Positions 44,126 through 52,594 of a DNA stretch of 64,000 nt are shown here, piece after piece. The position numbers were made by a program, and so were the translations under genes. Numbering within the stretch: position 1 is the stretch's first letter; each line of letters opens with the position of its first letter. The notes under the pieces are model-generated. The model was given only the letters and a program-made list of their open reading frames with translations. It was not told the origin of the DNA and made no database searches. Source of the stretch: DASUPK01 sp963800285 (GTDB lineage: Bacteria > Actinomycetota > Thermoleophilia > Solirubrobacterales > 70-9). The stretch is taken from assembly GCA_963800285.1 (NCBI GenBank), contig CAWDAL010000030.1, positions 186,001 through 250,000 on the forward strand, given 5' to 3'.

Positions 44126-45529
44126 GTGCGGGTGCTGCTGATCTCCACCTACGAGCTTGGTCATCAGCCGTTGCACCTGGCCTCGCCGGCGGCCGCCCTG
44201 GAGGCCGCCGGGCATCGGGTTCGGTGCATCGATCTCTCCGTCGAGCAGCTTGATCGGGACAAGATCGACTGGGCCGAGGCCGTTGGCGTCTCCGTTCCGA
44301 TGCACACCGCGATGCGACTGGCGATTGGCGCCGGCGAGCAAATTCGAGCGATCCGGCCGCGGTTGCCGATCTGTTTCTACGGTCTCTACGCCGCGGTCAG
44401 TGACGACCCGACGATCGGTGGACTGGTCGACCGGCTGATCGCCGGCGAGTACGAGCCGGAGCTGGTGGAGTGGGTTGAGGCGCTCGGCGACTCGCCGGCG
44501 CTGCGACCGGCAACCAGCTCGATTGACCTGGGGCGCCACGAGTTTCACACCCCGAGCCGAGGGCAGCTGCCGCCCCTCAAGCGCTATGCGCGGTTGGAGC
44601 GCGATGGCGAGGAGCAGCTCGCGGGATACGTCGAGGCCAGCCACGGCTGCGTGCACAAGTGCCGGCACTGCCCGGTGCCCGTCGCCTACGACGGCCGGAT
44701 CCGGATCGTCGGGAGCTCCGTGGTGATGGCGGATATCGCCCAGTTGGTGGTGGCGGGGGCGCGCCATATCACCTTCGGCGACCCGGACTTCCTAAACGGC
44801 GTCAAGCATTCCCTGCAAGTGGCGCGCGAGCTTCACCGCAACTTTCCCGAGGTCACCTTCGACTGCACGACCAAGGTCGAGCACATCCTCGAGCATCGGC
44901 AGGTCTGGCCCGAGCTCAGCGAATATGGGTGCCTCTTCGTGATCTCGGCGTTCGAGTCGCTCAACGCCGAGATCCTCACCTATCTCGACAAGGGTCACAC
45001 CGCCGACGAGGCCGGCCAGGCGGTGGCCTTGCTGCGCGAACATGGGATCGAGATCCGCCCGTCCTGGTTGCCGTTCACGCCCTGGGCGACACCGCAGGAC
45101 ATCCTCGAGATCCTCGATTTCGTGATTGCCAACGAGATGGTGGGGAACGTGGATCCGATCCAGTACACGATCCGTCTGCTCGTCCCCAAGGGCTCGCTGC
45201 TGCTCGATCGCCCCGAGATCACACCGCACCTGCAGGACTACGATCGCGACCGCCTCACGTATGAGTGGCAAGCCGGGGATCCGCAGCTGGATCGCCTCCA
45301 TGCCGAGCTCGCCGAAATCGTCGAGGCCGATGTCGCGGCGGAGGTCGACAGCGTGTCTACGTTTCGGACCCTCTATCGGGCGGTGGCCGATGCCGCGGGA
45401 CATTCAGCCGACCCCGCCGACCTTGGCGACATCGAGCCGCGCCCGCGGCTCACCGAGGCATGGTTCTGCTGCGCCGAGCCCACCGACATCCAGCTCGCCT
45501 CGGTGGCCGGCAGCGAGCCGGTCGCCTAG
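44126..45529 (+). CDS. B12-binding-like radical SAM protein with C-terminal CCAEP motif
   Basis: A 467-residue protein. Residues 1-130 resemble a cobalamin-binding-type Rossmann domain without an obvious DxHxxG. The radical SAM cluster site is GCVHKCRHCPVP (C-x3-C-x2-C), followed by the barrel. Near the C-terminus is FCCAEPT, matching the CUAEP/CCAEP-tail radical SAM group known to me from family naming; in some relatives the second residue of the motif is selenocysteine. The GTG start overlaps no neighbour. Probably matured with help from NfuA. Product unknown. Confidence 0.83.
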   Translation: MRVLLISTYELGHQPLHLASPAAALEAAGHRVRCIDLSVEQLDRDKIDWAEAVGVSVPMHTAMRLAIGAGEQIRAIRPRLPICFYGLYAAVSDDPTIGGLVDRLIAGEYEPELVEWVEALGDSPALRPATSSIDLGRHEFHTPSRGQLPPLKRYARLERDGEEQLAGYVEASHGCVHKCRHCPVPVAYDGRIRIVGSSVVMADIAQLVVAGARHITFGDPDFLNGVKHSLQVARELHRNFPEVTFDCTTKVEHILEHRQVWPELSEYGCLFVISAFESLNAEILTYLDKGHTADEAGQAVALLREHGIEIRPSWLPFTPWATPQDILEILDFVIANEMVGNVDPIQYTIRLLVPKGSLLLDRPEITPHLQDYDRDRLTYEWQAGDPQLDRLHAELAEIVEADVAAEVDSVSTFRTLYRAVADAAGHSADPADLGDIEPRPRLTEAWFCCAEPTDIQLASVAGSEPVA

Positions 45530-45569
45530 CGGGCTCGACCGAGCCCTGAGAGCGCCTTGCGCTTCGCAG

Positions 45570-45935
45570 CTACAGCGTGATCACCTGGTCCGGCGGGTTT
45601 CCCGACAGCGCCCCGTAGAGGTCCGGAAAGCAGCCGACCCGCACTCCCGCGACCGTGCCGCTGGGACGGCAGTCGCCCGGCTCACCCTCCGCGAGCGAGC
45701 GCTCGATCGCGCACCGGTCGCAGAGCATCAGCATGATCCCCTGCTCCTCGGCGACCTCGGCGAGGCGCTCGCCGAGCGGATCGCCCGCGCGCAGCACGTA
45801 GGTGTTGTCGTCGAAGAAGAACATCCCGACGACCTCCACCCCGTGGTTTCCTTGCTCGAGCTGCGGCAGGATCATCTTGCCGAGCTTGTAGCTCGCCGTG
45901 TGCCCTGAGGTGGAGAAGATGTAGGCGACCTTCAC
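45570..45935 (-). CDS. DsrE-like sulfur-relay family protein
   Basis: A 121-residue DsrE/F-fold protein with an N-terminal VAYIFSTSGHTASYKLGKM and Cys residues at C-x-x-C (LCDRCAIERS) and later DCRPSG and GCFPDLY. Cysteines in DsrE-type proteins carry persulfide sulfur. It converges on the radical SAM gene with a 40-bp gap. I associate such proteins with CCAEP-tail enzymes, but cannot verify that here. Confidence 0.78.
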   Translation of the reverse strand: MKVAYIFSTSGHTASYKLGKMILPQLEQGNHGVEVVGMFFFDDNTYVLRAGDPLGERLAEVAEEQGIMLMLCDRCAIERSLAEGEPGDCRPSGTVAGVRVGCFPDLYGALSGNPPDQVITL

Positions 45936-46081
45936 GCCCGCAGCCTAGCTTCCACGCCGCGTCTCGCCGCGGCCCGGTCAGCCTCAGAGGCCGAGGGCGG
46001 CGACCCCCGGCCGAGCGCGGGGGCGGCCAACAAACGCGTCGCCCGATTTTTCACGGAGGCGGAGAGGGGCTCCTACGGCGC

Positions 46082-46351
46082 AAGGGCACGGCGACCCTGA
46101 CCGTCGAGGTCCCCAACCCCGGCGAGCTGACCGTCTCGGGCAAGGGCGTCAAGGCTGCTTCCGCCGAGGGAGCCGTGATCAGCAAGACGGTCGGCGCGGC
46201 CGGCGAGTGAAGCTGAAGATCAGGGCCAAGGGAAGAAGCGAAAGCAGCTGAACGAGAACGGCAAGGTCAAGCTCAAGCCCAAGATCACCTACACCCCGAC
46301 TGGCGGCGACTCCAGCACGCAGACGAAGAAGCTTAAGCTCAAGAAGCGATA
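46082..46351 (+). pseudogene. decayed C-terminal tail of a secreted Lys-rich protein
   Basis: In the first frame KGTATLTVEVPNPGELTVSG then GKGVKAAS. After a frame break come VKLKIRAKG and, after another, QLNENGKVKLKPKITYTPTG and a terminal KLKLKKR. This beta-sandwich tail is common at the ends of large secreted proteins in Solirubrobacterales (from memory). At least two frameshifts; no 5' part. Confidence 0.65.
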
Positions 46352-46530
46352 GCTCTCGCTCTGTCTCGCGCGGGCGTAGAAGGGGCGACGCAATCTGATC
46401 CGCTCACGCCTCCTATGCGCGATAAGCAGAAGCGCCATTCTGTTCCCATGCGTGGCAGCCTCACACAGGCGCGACTTCCGACCAGCGGATTCTTGGGGAG
46501 ACTGTTTCGGGGAGGCGCCGCGACCAACAG

Positions 46531-46553
46531 AAAGCCCCGCTTTGCGGGGCTTT
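46531..46553. terminator. terminator beside tRNA fragment E
   Basis: AAAGCCCCGC-TTT-GCGGGGCTTT, identical to the stem-loop at the intact tRNA. Confidence 0.75.
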
Positions 46554-46555
46554 CA

Positions 46556-46598
46556 TGGGCCGGGCAGGACTCGAACCTGCGTTCTTCGGATTATGAGT
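46556..46598 (-). pseudogene. tRNA(CAU) 3' fragment E
   Basis: Identical to the 3' part of the intact tRNA over its whole length, then continues into the common left-end sequence. The youngest-looking copy. Confidence 0.88.
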
Positions 46599-46681
46599 TA
46601 CGTGTCAGGCGTGGAGCCCTGGTCTGCTGAGACCGTATTCCGTGCCTGGGGATGTCCTAACGTGCTCTGAGTTCTCGGCAG

Positions 46682-46705
46682 TTCGGGAGATATTTCGGGA
46701 GATGG
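46682..46705 (+). repeat. paired arm-type repeat, left end of block E-F
   Basis: TTCGGGAGA twice, 12 bp apart, followed by TGGTTTC as in block D. Confidence 0.65.
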
Positions 46706-46802
46706 TTTCTCTCCAGCTCGGGTCCTTGCTGGGGACCATCCAGCCCTGCCCCACTCCTGCTTTCACACGAAAGTGGAGGCGAGCGGGTTGGCGCCCACGT
46801 GA

Positions 46803-47087
46803 TCAGAACGCCGATGCGATGGTCCAGACTGCCATCTGGGCGATCATCAGCCCGGCGATCACGATCGCTGCCGTTGCCATGCCGGCGCCAGTGTGCTGGC
46901 GGCGGGCCTGGACTCCGAGGACGATGGCCACGGCCGCCAGCGGCAAGCCGATCCAGAGTCCTCCGGCGGGAAGGTCCCAGGCGAGGGTCGATCCCGGGAT
47001 CGAGAGCAGGGCGAGCGCGAGGGCCAGGCCCGGCCGCGCCTTCTTCGGGGCGATGTCCACCGCTGCGTTGGTTGCTGTTGACTCCAT
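46803..47087 (-). CDS. small membrane protein, 94 aa (DUF4190-like)
   Basis: A polar N-terminus of about 18 residues, then hydrophobic segments (residues 19-35, 43-60 and 69-90) separated by ARRQHTG. The loop pattern LGVQARRQHTGAGMATA resembles DUF4190. Function unknown. It lies downstream of the response regulator in the same direction. Confidence 0.7.
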   Translation of the reverse strand: MESTATNAAVDIAPKKARPGLALALALLSIPGSTLAWDLPAGGLWIGLPLAAVAIVLGVQARRQHTGAGMATAAIVIAGLMIAQMAVWTIASAF

Positions 47088-47184
47088 CTGAGCTCATCTC
47101 CTTTGGTCGAGAGCAGGTGAGCCCAAGCTATGGCGGGGTCTCTCTTGTGTCATCGATGCCAGTACCCGAGTCGGATCGGGGCTA

Positions 47185-47201
47185 CCACCCGATTCGGCTC
47201 A
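47185..47201. promoter_or_regulatory. partial match to 17-bp dyad
   Basis: CCACCCGATTCGGCTCA has the central CACCCGATTCGG but mismatched ends. It overlaps the response-regulator stop and lies 97 bp upstream of the small membrane gene. Weak. Confidence 0.3.
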
Positions 47202-47855
47202 GGGCTGGTACTGAGAGCTGCCCGCACTCAGGTACGAGAGCACCGCGAGTACACGCCGGTGGCCGTCCTCGCCGCCGGGGAGGTCGAGCTTCATGAAGAC
47301 ATTCCGCACGTGGCTCTCCACGGTGCGCTCGGTGAGGACGAGCCGGCGCGCGATCCCCGCGTTGGTCAGCCCCTCGGCCATCAGCGAGAGGACCTCCTGC
47401 TCGCGCGGCGTCAAACCTCCGATGCCGCCCTTGGGCTCGGATGAGATCAGGGTCGAGACGACCTGCGGGTCGAGCGCCGAGCCACCGCGCTGCACCCGCT
47501 CGGCGGCGTCGAGAAACTCACCGACGTCCAGGACCCTGTCCTTGAGCAGGTAGCCGAAGCCGCCCTGAGCGAGCAGGTCAACCGCCCCGGAAGCCTCGAC
47601 GTGCTGCGAGAGAACGAGCACCGCAACATCGGGATGAGCCTCCTTGATCCAGTGCGCCGCCCTGATGCCCTCGTCGCTGTGGCTCGGTGGCATGCGGACG
47701 TCGACCACCGCCAGATCGGGATCGTGCTCGCTGACCGCCCCGCGAAGCGCGTCCGGGTCGCCGACCGCGGCCACCACCTCGTGGCCGGCATCCCCGAAGA
47801 GGCGAGCCAGCCCCTCCCTCAGCAGGACCTGGTCCTCGGCGATAACTACTTGCAA
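47199..47855 (-). CDS. NarL/FixJ-type response regulator
   Basis: A 218-residue regulator. The receiver domain has phospho-acceptor Asp 52 (LAVVDVRMPP) and the C-terminal LuxR HTH is LTPREQEVLSLMAEGLTNAGIA then RTVESHVRNVFMKL. It overlaps the sensor-kinase gene by 10 bp and is its partner. Target genes unknown; the small membrane gene downstream is a candidate. Confidence 0.92.
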   Translation of the reverse strand: MQVVIAEDQVLLREGLARLFGDAGHEVVAAVGDPDALRGAVSEHDPDLAVVDVRMPPSHSDEGIRAAHWIKEAHPDVAVLVLSQHVEASGAVDLLAQGGFGYLLKDRVLDVGEFLDAAERVQRGGSALDPQVVSTLISSEPKGGIGGLTPREQEVLSLMAEGLTNAGIARRLVLTERTVESHVRNVFMKLDLPGGEDGHRRVLAVLSYLSAGSSQYQP

Positions 47856-49843
47856 GGAAGCTCCGCCACCAGGCGAGTGCCACTGCCGGGAGCGCTGCTG
47901 ATGTCCAGGCGCCCGCCGAGCGCCGCGACCCTGTCGACGAGGCCCGCGAGGCCCGAACCCGCCACCGGCGCCGCGCCGCCCCGGCCGTCGTCTGAGATCT
48001 CGACCGTCAGGCTCCCGTTGGAGCGGGCGGCGCTCATCAACACCCTCGAGGCGCCGGCGTGCTTGACCGAGTTCGTGAGCGCCTCGCTGGCGACGAAGTA
48101 AGCGGCCGCTTCGACAGGCTCCGCGAACCGCTCATCGGTCGCCTCCACCTCGATGTGGACCGGCGATCTGGAGGCGAGCTCACGCAGGGCGGGAGCGATT
48201 CCCTCATCGAGCGCAGAGGGACGCACCCCGCGGGCGAGCTCACGCAGCTCCTCGATCGCCTCGCCGAGCGCCGAGACCACCGCGTCCAGCGTCGCCCGTG
48301 CCTCCTCGGAGCCATCGCCCAGCTCGTGCTGGAGATGGCGGAGGTCGAGGCCGATCGAGACCAACCGCTGCTGGGCGCCGTCGTGGAGATCGCGCTCCAC
48401 CCGCCGCCGCTCCTCGTAGCCCGCGGCCACGATCCGGGCGCGAGACTGCTCGACCTCGGAGAGCTGGCCCCGCACCTCAACCCTGAGCCGCGCGATCTCA
48501 ATCGCGAGGCCCGCGCGGGTGATCACGTCCTCCAGCAGCGTCGATCGCTCGAGCAGCGCCGGGTCGTGGACCAACGTGCCGAGCTGGAGGTCGCCACGGC
48601 GAACGGGGGTGCGCCCCGCCGGGGCGGTTGGGAGCTCCGGGACCGGCCTTCCGCCCGCGTCAGCGTGGATCCCCTCGCGCGGGAGCCAGAAGAACAGCGT
48701 CAGCGTGGGGTCGGAGAGCGCCGCGGCGAGCATCCTGCCCGTGTCCTCCGGCTCGACCCGGCCCAGGCGCAGCTCGGTGAGGAAATCGCCAACCAGCTTT
48801 AGGCCCTCGTAGCGGGCGCGGTTGAAACGGCGATCGACCCAGCTCTGGACCCTCGCTCGCAGCGGGCGAAAGACCAGGACGACCGCGAGCGTCGCTGCGG
48901 CGGTCGGCAAGGTCGAGCCACCCCCGAGCGCGACGCCCAGCGCCAGGGACACCGCGGCGAATCCGACGGCGAGCAGCGCCGTCAGCACGAGATAGGCGAG
49001 GGTGACGCTGATCAGGCGATCGATCTCGAACAGGCGGTAACGCAGCACCGCCATCCCGATCGCGGCCGGGATCGCGAACTGGATGGCCGCGATCCCGACC
49101 AGGGTGACCACGCCGACGTCCCCGGTCAGCAGCCCCTCGATGATGCAGGCGATCAGCGTTGCCGGGATGACGAGCGCCGCGAGCAGCAGCCACTTGATCT
49201 GCAGCCGCTCGATCCCGGTGGAGCGCCTGAACCTCGACCGCAGCGCCAGGACTGCGCCGACAAGCGTTGCCGCCATGCCGAGCAGGAAGAGCCCGCTCGC
49301 CGGGCCGTAGACGCTCTCGGGCAGGGAGTGCACCGGCCTGGCCACCTCCTCGAAGGGCGTGCTGAACGCCTCCGGGTTGAAAGGCGCGATCGCTTGCATC
49401 AAGACGAAGGAGGCGACGCCGATCCAGGCCATCGGCCGCCAGCGGGCCGATGGCAACCGCCCATCGGGGAAGAGGTAGACAATCGCGACGACACCGGCGA
49501 AGAGAAGCGGCCAGCTCGCGTCCGCCCAGAGCGCAGCCCAGTCGCCGCCGGGGAGGGCCCCTGGGTGCGCGAGCGCCGCGTAACGGCCATAGCTGTCGGC
49601 GAGGCCGGCGATCGAGATCACCACCGCGTTCGCGAGCAGCAGCCATCCAAGCGGCTGCTTCGGCAGGCGCACGGAGACCAGCAGGCCCGCTCCCAGCGAC
49701 GTGAGGATCCCCACCCCGAAGACCGCGGACGCGAGCCAGCTCTGCCCATCATCGCCCGCGAGGGCGTTCACGACGATTCCGAAAACGCCCAGCGCGAGGA
49801 CGACCGCGCCGGCGAGCCAAGGCAGGATTCGCGCAAGCCGCAC
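47846..49843 (-). CDS. membrane sensor histidine kinase (NarX/DesK-type)
   Basis: A 665-residue kinase. About eleven N-terminal hydrophobic segments (residues 1-320) form a large membrane sensor, then comes a GAF-like region, the dimerisation helix with phospho-His in RRRVERDLHDGAQQRLVSIG (about residue 487), and a HATPase domain with ISDDGRGG and GSGLAGLVDRVAALGG. It phosphorylates the coupled response regulator. Ligand unknown. Confidence 0.92.
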   Translation of the reverse strand: MRLARILPWLAGAVVLALGVFGIVVNALAGDDGQSWLASAVFGVGILTSLGAGLLVSVRLPKQPLGWLLLANAVVISIAGLADSYGRYAALAHPGALPGGDWAALWADASWPLLFAGVVAIVYLFPDGRLPSARWRPMAWIGVASFVLMQAIAPFNPEAFSTPFEEVARPVHSLPESVYGPASGLFLLGMAATLVGAVLALRSRFRRSTGIERLQIKWLLLAALVIPATLIACIIEGLLTGDVGVVTLVGIAAIQFAIPAAIGMAVLRYRLFEIDRLISVTLAYLVLTALLAVGFAAVSLALGVALGGGSTLPTAAATLAVVLVFRPLRARVQSWVDRRFNRARYEGLKLVGDFLTELRLGRVEPEDTGRMLAAALSDPTLTLFFWLPREGIHADAGGRPVPELPTAPAGRTPVRRGDLQLGTLVHDPALLERSTLLEDVITRAGLAIEIARLRVEVRGQLSEVEQSRARIVAAGYEERRRVERDLHDGAQQRLVSIGLDLRHLQHELGDGSEEARATLDAVVSALGEAIEELRELARGVRPSALDEGIAPALRELASRSPVHIEVEATDERFAEPVEAAAYFVASEALTNSVKHAGASRVLMSAARSNGSLTVEISDDGRGGAAPVAGSGLAGLVDRVAALGGRLDISSAPGSGTRLVAELPCK

Positions 49844-49940
49844 CGACCGATCATCGCCGATACCACGGACCGCGGCAACCGTGCCAGCACTGAGGCCCGT
49901 TCGCTGGGCCTAGCCGTCTGGCGTCGTGTCGATCTTGACG

Positions 49941-50198
49941 TTAGTCGTAGTTGCCCGGCCAGCCGTCGCTCGCGGCCGGGAGGAAGCCTAGGCAAGTGCC
50001 GGCCGGATAGGTGCTGGACGGGTCCGGCCGCATCGCGTCGGGCCGGATGTCCTCGCAGTCGAAGCGGCCGCCGCCCGCCAGGCCGATGTCGAGCCGGGAG
50101 CGGTAGTAGCGGGAGAACATGTTGCCGTCGCCGTCGGGATCGACCGCGGCCTCCTAGGCGTCGTTGAACCAGGGGCGAAGCGGATCCGCTCAGGCCCG
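49941..50198 (-). pseudogene. decayed C-terminal fragment of unknown protein
   Basis: A frame reading VDPDGDGNMFSRYYRSRLDI, then GGGRFDCEDIRPDAMRPD and DGWPGNYD before a stop, with an in-frame TAG about 75 codons upstream of the end. The composition is protein-like, unlike the surroundings. Family not recognised. Confidence 0.45.
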
Positions 50199-50616
50199 GT
50201 TGCGGTTGGTGAGCACCTTTCCGAGTTCCTAATGCCACGCTTCGGACCGTGGGAGGGGGCGCGCACATGGTCGCGCGCGACCGCCCAGACGAGATCGAAC
50301 CGCTGATTCGCGATCACCTCACCTGATTCCTTACGGCAGGCCAAGGGCTTGTGGATCCGATCCGGTCTCTCCTCGGCGTGCCTGACGAGGCGGGCGAAGC
50401 TGATGCGACCGGCGAGACAGCGCTCTCAGCTTCGGGGGATTGCGGCCACCGAGAGTCGGCATCGCTCGCTGCTCCCTTGCGCGAGGAGCGATTCATCGTC
50501 TTGACGCCGGTGGGCGAGCTAGCCGCAGAGCAACACCCGGCTAGCGATACGAGGCACGGATTCTCACCGACGGATTCTTGGGGAGACGATTTCTGGGAGA
50601 CAGGTTCAGGCAACAG
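50199..50616. other. element right end, no gene seen
   Basis: 418 bp between the decayed fragment and the tRNA terminator. It contains the paired repeat TTGGGGAGAC-GATTTCTGGGAGAC at 50579-50602, matching the right ends of the other blocks. Nothing else is recognised. Confidence 0.55.
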
Positions 50617-50639
50617 AAAGCCCCGCTTTGCGGGGCTTT
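50617..50639. terminator. terminator of the tRNA gene
   Basis: AAAGCCCCGC-TTT-GCGGGGCTTT, a perfect symmetrical stem-loop starting 3 nt after the tRNA 3' end on the minus strand. Confidence 0.85.
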
Positions 50640-50641
50640 CA

Positions 50642-50715
50642 TGGGCCGGGCAGGACTCGAACCTGCGTTCTTCGGATTATGAGTCCGCTGCTCTGACCAG
50701 CTGAGCTACCGGCCC
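50642..50715 (-). tRNA. tRNA with anticodon CAU (Met elongator or Ile2)
   Basis: A 74-nt cloverleaf with acceptor GGGCCGG/CCGGCCC, D arm GCTC/GAGC, anticodon loop CTCATAA and T arm GCAGG-TTCGAGT-CCTGC, discriminator A; CCA is not encoded. CAU may be elongator Met or Ile decoded with lysidine; sequence alone does not settle it. It is the only complete copy; its 3' half is repeated five times to the left. Confidence 0.95.
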
Positions 50716-50755
50716 GCTTGCGGGCGAGCGTACAGGCCAGGGTAGATTCGTTTTC

Positions 50756-51103
50756 ATCGCGCGGCCGGCGGAGGAGCCCGAGGGCACGACCTTCACCTGG
50801 CCGCTGCTCGGCGCGCTGTATGGGTCGCTCGTGATCGTCGTGATCGTCGCGCTGCTCAACTCACACATCGGGCGGGACCTCGACCACCGGGTCGATGCGC
50901 CGGCGCGGACGCTGGTCGCGGCGCCGGTGATCATCAGCGCGACCGTCGTCTTCGCGGCGAGCATGGTGGCGCTGCTTGCGCCCGCCTACCGGCGAGGGGC
51001 CTTGCGGGTCGCGGAGATTGCGGCGTGGCTGGTTCCGGCTTGGCTGGTGATGGGCGCGATGGTGCTGGGGGCGATCTCATTCGCCCTCAGCCACGCGGAC
51101 TAG
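50756..51103 (+). CDS. small membrane protein, about 115 aa
   Basis: The coding frame reads ARPAEEPEGTTFTWPLLGAL and continues with three hydrophobic helices, ending ISFALSHAD. Upstream of GTG 50831 there is no ATG, GTG or TTG in frame, though the reading frame clearly has protein character from 50759. ATC at 50756 stands where a start is expected. No family recognised. It starts 41 bp from the tRNA on the opposite strand. Confidence 0.6.
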   Translation: MARPAEEPEGTTFTWPLLGALYGSLVIVVIVALLNSHIGRDLDHRVDAPARTLVAAPVIISATVVFAASMVALLAPAYRRGALRVAEIAAWLVPAWLVMGAMVLGAISFALSHAD

Positions 51104-51133
51104 CTGACAAAGGCGCGTTCGCGCGCACTCGCC

Positions 51134-51499
51134 TCAGCCGAGTGCGGCGAGCGACTCCCCGACCGAGGAGGGCTCGGCGACGCCCTCGGCCGCCGCCTGG
51201 GCGCCCTCGTTGAAGGCGCTGGCCCCGGCGACGAGTGCCGCGGCGGCGCCGGGCTGAAGCCGGCCGGTGTCGACACAGCCGGCCAGGAACTGCTCGATCT
51301 CCTTCGCGAGGTCCGCGAGCCGCTCCTGGCCCACCACGAGGGCGGCTCCCTTCAGGCCGTGCGCCTCGACGCGAAGTTCCTCGATCCGAGCGGAGTCCTT
51401 CTCCCCCGAGGAGGCCAGCGACTCGAGCCCTTCGATCAGGGCGGGGGTCCGGCGCCCGGCCTCGGCGGCCAGCATGTTGAGGAGCTCGTCATCCGCCAC
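51134..51499 (-). CDS. HPt-domain phosphotransfer protein
   Basis: A 121-residue helical-bundle protein. The phospho-accepting His is in RVEAHGLKGAALVVG. HPt proteins pass phosphate between histidine kinases and response regulators; the partner is not encoded adjacent. The C-terminus is Ala/Glu-rich. Confidence 0.85.
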   Translation of the reverse strand: MADDELLNMLAAEAGRRTPALIEGLESLASSGEKDSARIEELRVEAHGLKGAALVVGQERLADLAKEIEQFLAGCVDTGRLQPGAAAALVAGASAFNEGAQAAAEGVAEPSSVGESLAALG

Positions 51500-51544
51500 G
51501 GGTTAGTTCTACCCGCTGGGGAGTTAGTCCGCCATCCCACCGGG

Positions 51545-52531
51545 CTAGACGGCGACCTTCTGAACCGCGGCCTCGAGCTCCTGGACGCTGAAGGGGCCCT
51601 GCAGGATCGTGCTGACCTTGCCGTTGCGGTCGATCACGTAGGCCCAGGGCTCGGTGGAGAGATGGAAGGCGCGCATCTGCGGCCGGGGGCCCTGGTTGAT
51701 GTCGTTGTTGTTGTAGATCTCCTGGTGGATGAAGGCGACCCTGTCGCCGAATTCCTGCTTCAGCTGCTCGGTGCTGTCGGTGACCGGGCCGCAGACCCGG
51801 CTCTGGCAGAGGGCGGGCGTCGCGAAGAGCAGGACCACCGGCTTCTTGCCCACGACGTTCGCGAAGTCGTCCGAGTGCATGTCGTCGGGCGGGACACGGG
51901 TGTCGATCTGGCCGATGTTGGAAACCTCGCCCGCGGTCAGGGTGTGGATCGCCGGAACGGATTGGCCGACCCGCGGCATCGGGTAGTCGCCGACCGGGTT
52001 CGGGGTGGGCATCAGGCTGTACCGGTAGGAGCTGCCGTTCTTGATCAATGCCGCGAATGCCCATGGGCCGGGCTTGTTCAGCGGGATGTCCGACACGTAG
52101 GCGACCTGGGCCGCGCTCGGGTCGTCGGCGGTGGTCTTGGCACGGAATGCGGGCTTGGTGGTGAGGTCCTCGATCCGCGCCGGGAAGGGTCCGATCGCCT
52201 TGCCGTTGACGCCGGTCCCGGGAGCGGCGTAGACCGCGACCTGGGCGTCGGTGATCGCGTCGCGTCCGGTGGTGAAGACACCGAAGGGGAAGCGGTTCGT
52301 GCCGAGGTGGAAGTTGGCGGCCGCCGGAGAGGCGACGGGGCCCTGGGTCGCGCCCGAGGAGATCACGAGCTGACGGAGCGTCTTGCCGCTCGCCGCGGGA
52401 AACTCCGAGGCGGTCGGCGCGGAGTGGCTGCGGCTGCCGGTGCCGTTGTCCGAGCCGCCGCAGCCCGCGACGAGCCCGAGGGCGAGTAGCGCGGCTGCGA
52501 GGGCGACTGGCTTGCGGGGCACGGGCGGCAT
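51545..52531 (-). CDS. thioredoxin-fold lipoprotein
   Basis: A 328-residue protein with a lipoprotein signal (LALGLVAGCGG; Cys at about 24). The C-terminal 130 residues form a thioredoxin-like domain (KKPVVLLFATPALCQSRVCG, EPWAYVIDRNGKV). The Cys pair C-Q-S-R-V-C is spaced x4, unlike the usual C-x-x-C, so redox activity is uncertain and a structural or SCO-like role is possible. It is anchored outside the membrane. Confidence 0.8.
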   Translation of the reverse strand: MPPVPRKPVALAAALLALGLVAGCGGSDNGTGSRSHSAPTASEFPAASGKTLRQLVISSGATQGPVASPAAANFHLGTNRFPFGVFTTGRDAITDAQVAVYAAPGTGVNGKAIGPFPARIEDLTTKPAFRAKTTADDPSAAQVAYVSDIPLNKPGPWAFAALIKNGSSYRYSLMPTPNPVGDYPMPRVGQSVPAIHTLTAGEVSNIGQIDTRVPPDDMHSDDFANVVGKKPVVLLFATPALCQSRVCGPVTDSTEQLKQEFGDRVAFIHQEIYNNNDINQGPRPQMRAFHLSTEPWAYVIDRNGKVSTILQGPFSVQELEAAVQKVAV

Positions 52532-52594
52532 CGTAGATGGGGTACGGATAGGGTGACCTGCCCGATTGGGGCATCCCTAAAGGAGGAGAGGACG

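Larger units (their letters stand above)
41675..46555. mobile_element. integrase-less element D-E
   Basis: About 4.9 kb between tRNA fragments D and E, with paired arm repeats at both ends (41801; 46493). Cargo is nfuA, an ATP-grasp gene, a CCAEP-tail radical SAM gene, a DsrE-like gene and a decayed 3' fragment. From 41717 to 42115 there is no gene: this is the conserved element end plus a short spacer. Confidence 0.65.
46556..50641. mobile_element. integrase-less element E-F
   Basis: About 4.1 kb between tRNA fragment E and the intact tRNA. Cargo is a small membrane protein and a NarL-type two-component system, plus a decayed fragment. Paired arm repeats at 46682 and 50579. Confidence 0.65.

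Noticed and set aside
44792..45403. Minus-strand frame across the radical SAM gene
   Set aside because: Antisense to a gene with clear motifs; no independent support.
51484..51500. TCATCCGCCACGGGTTA near the HPt start as a dyad copy
   Set aside because: Central positions and the outer right base differ, and it overlaps the coding start; probably chance.
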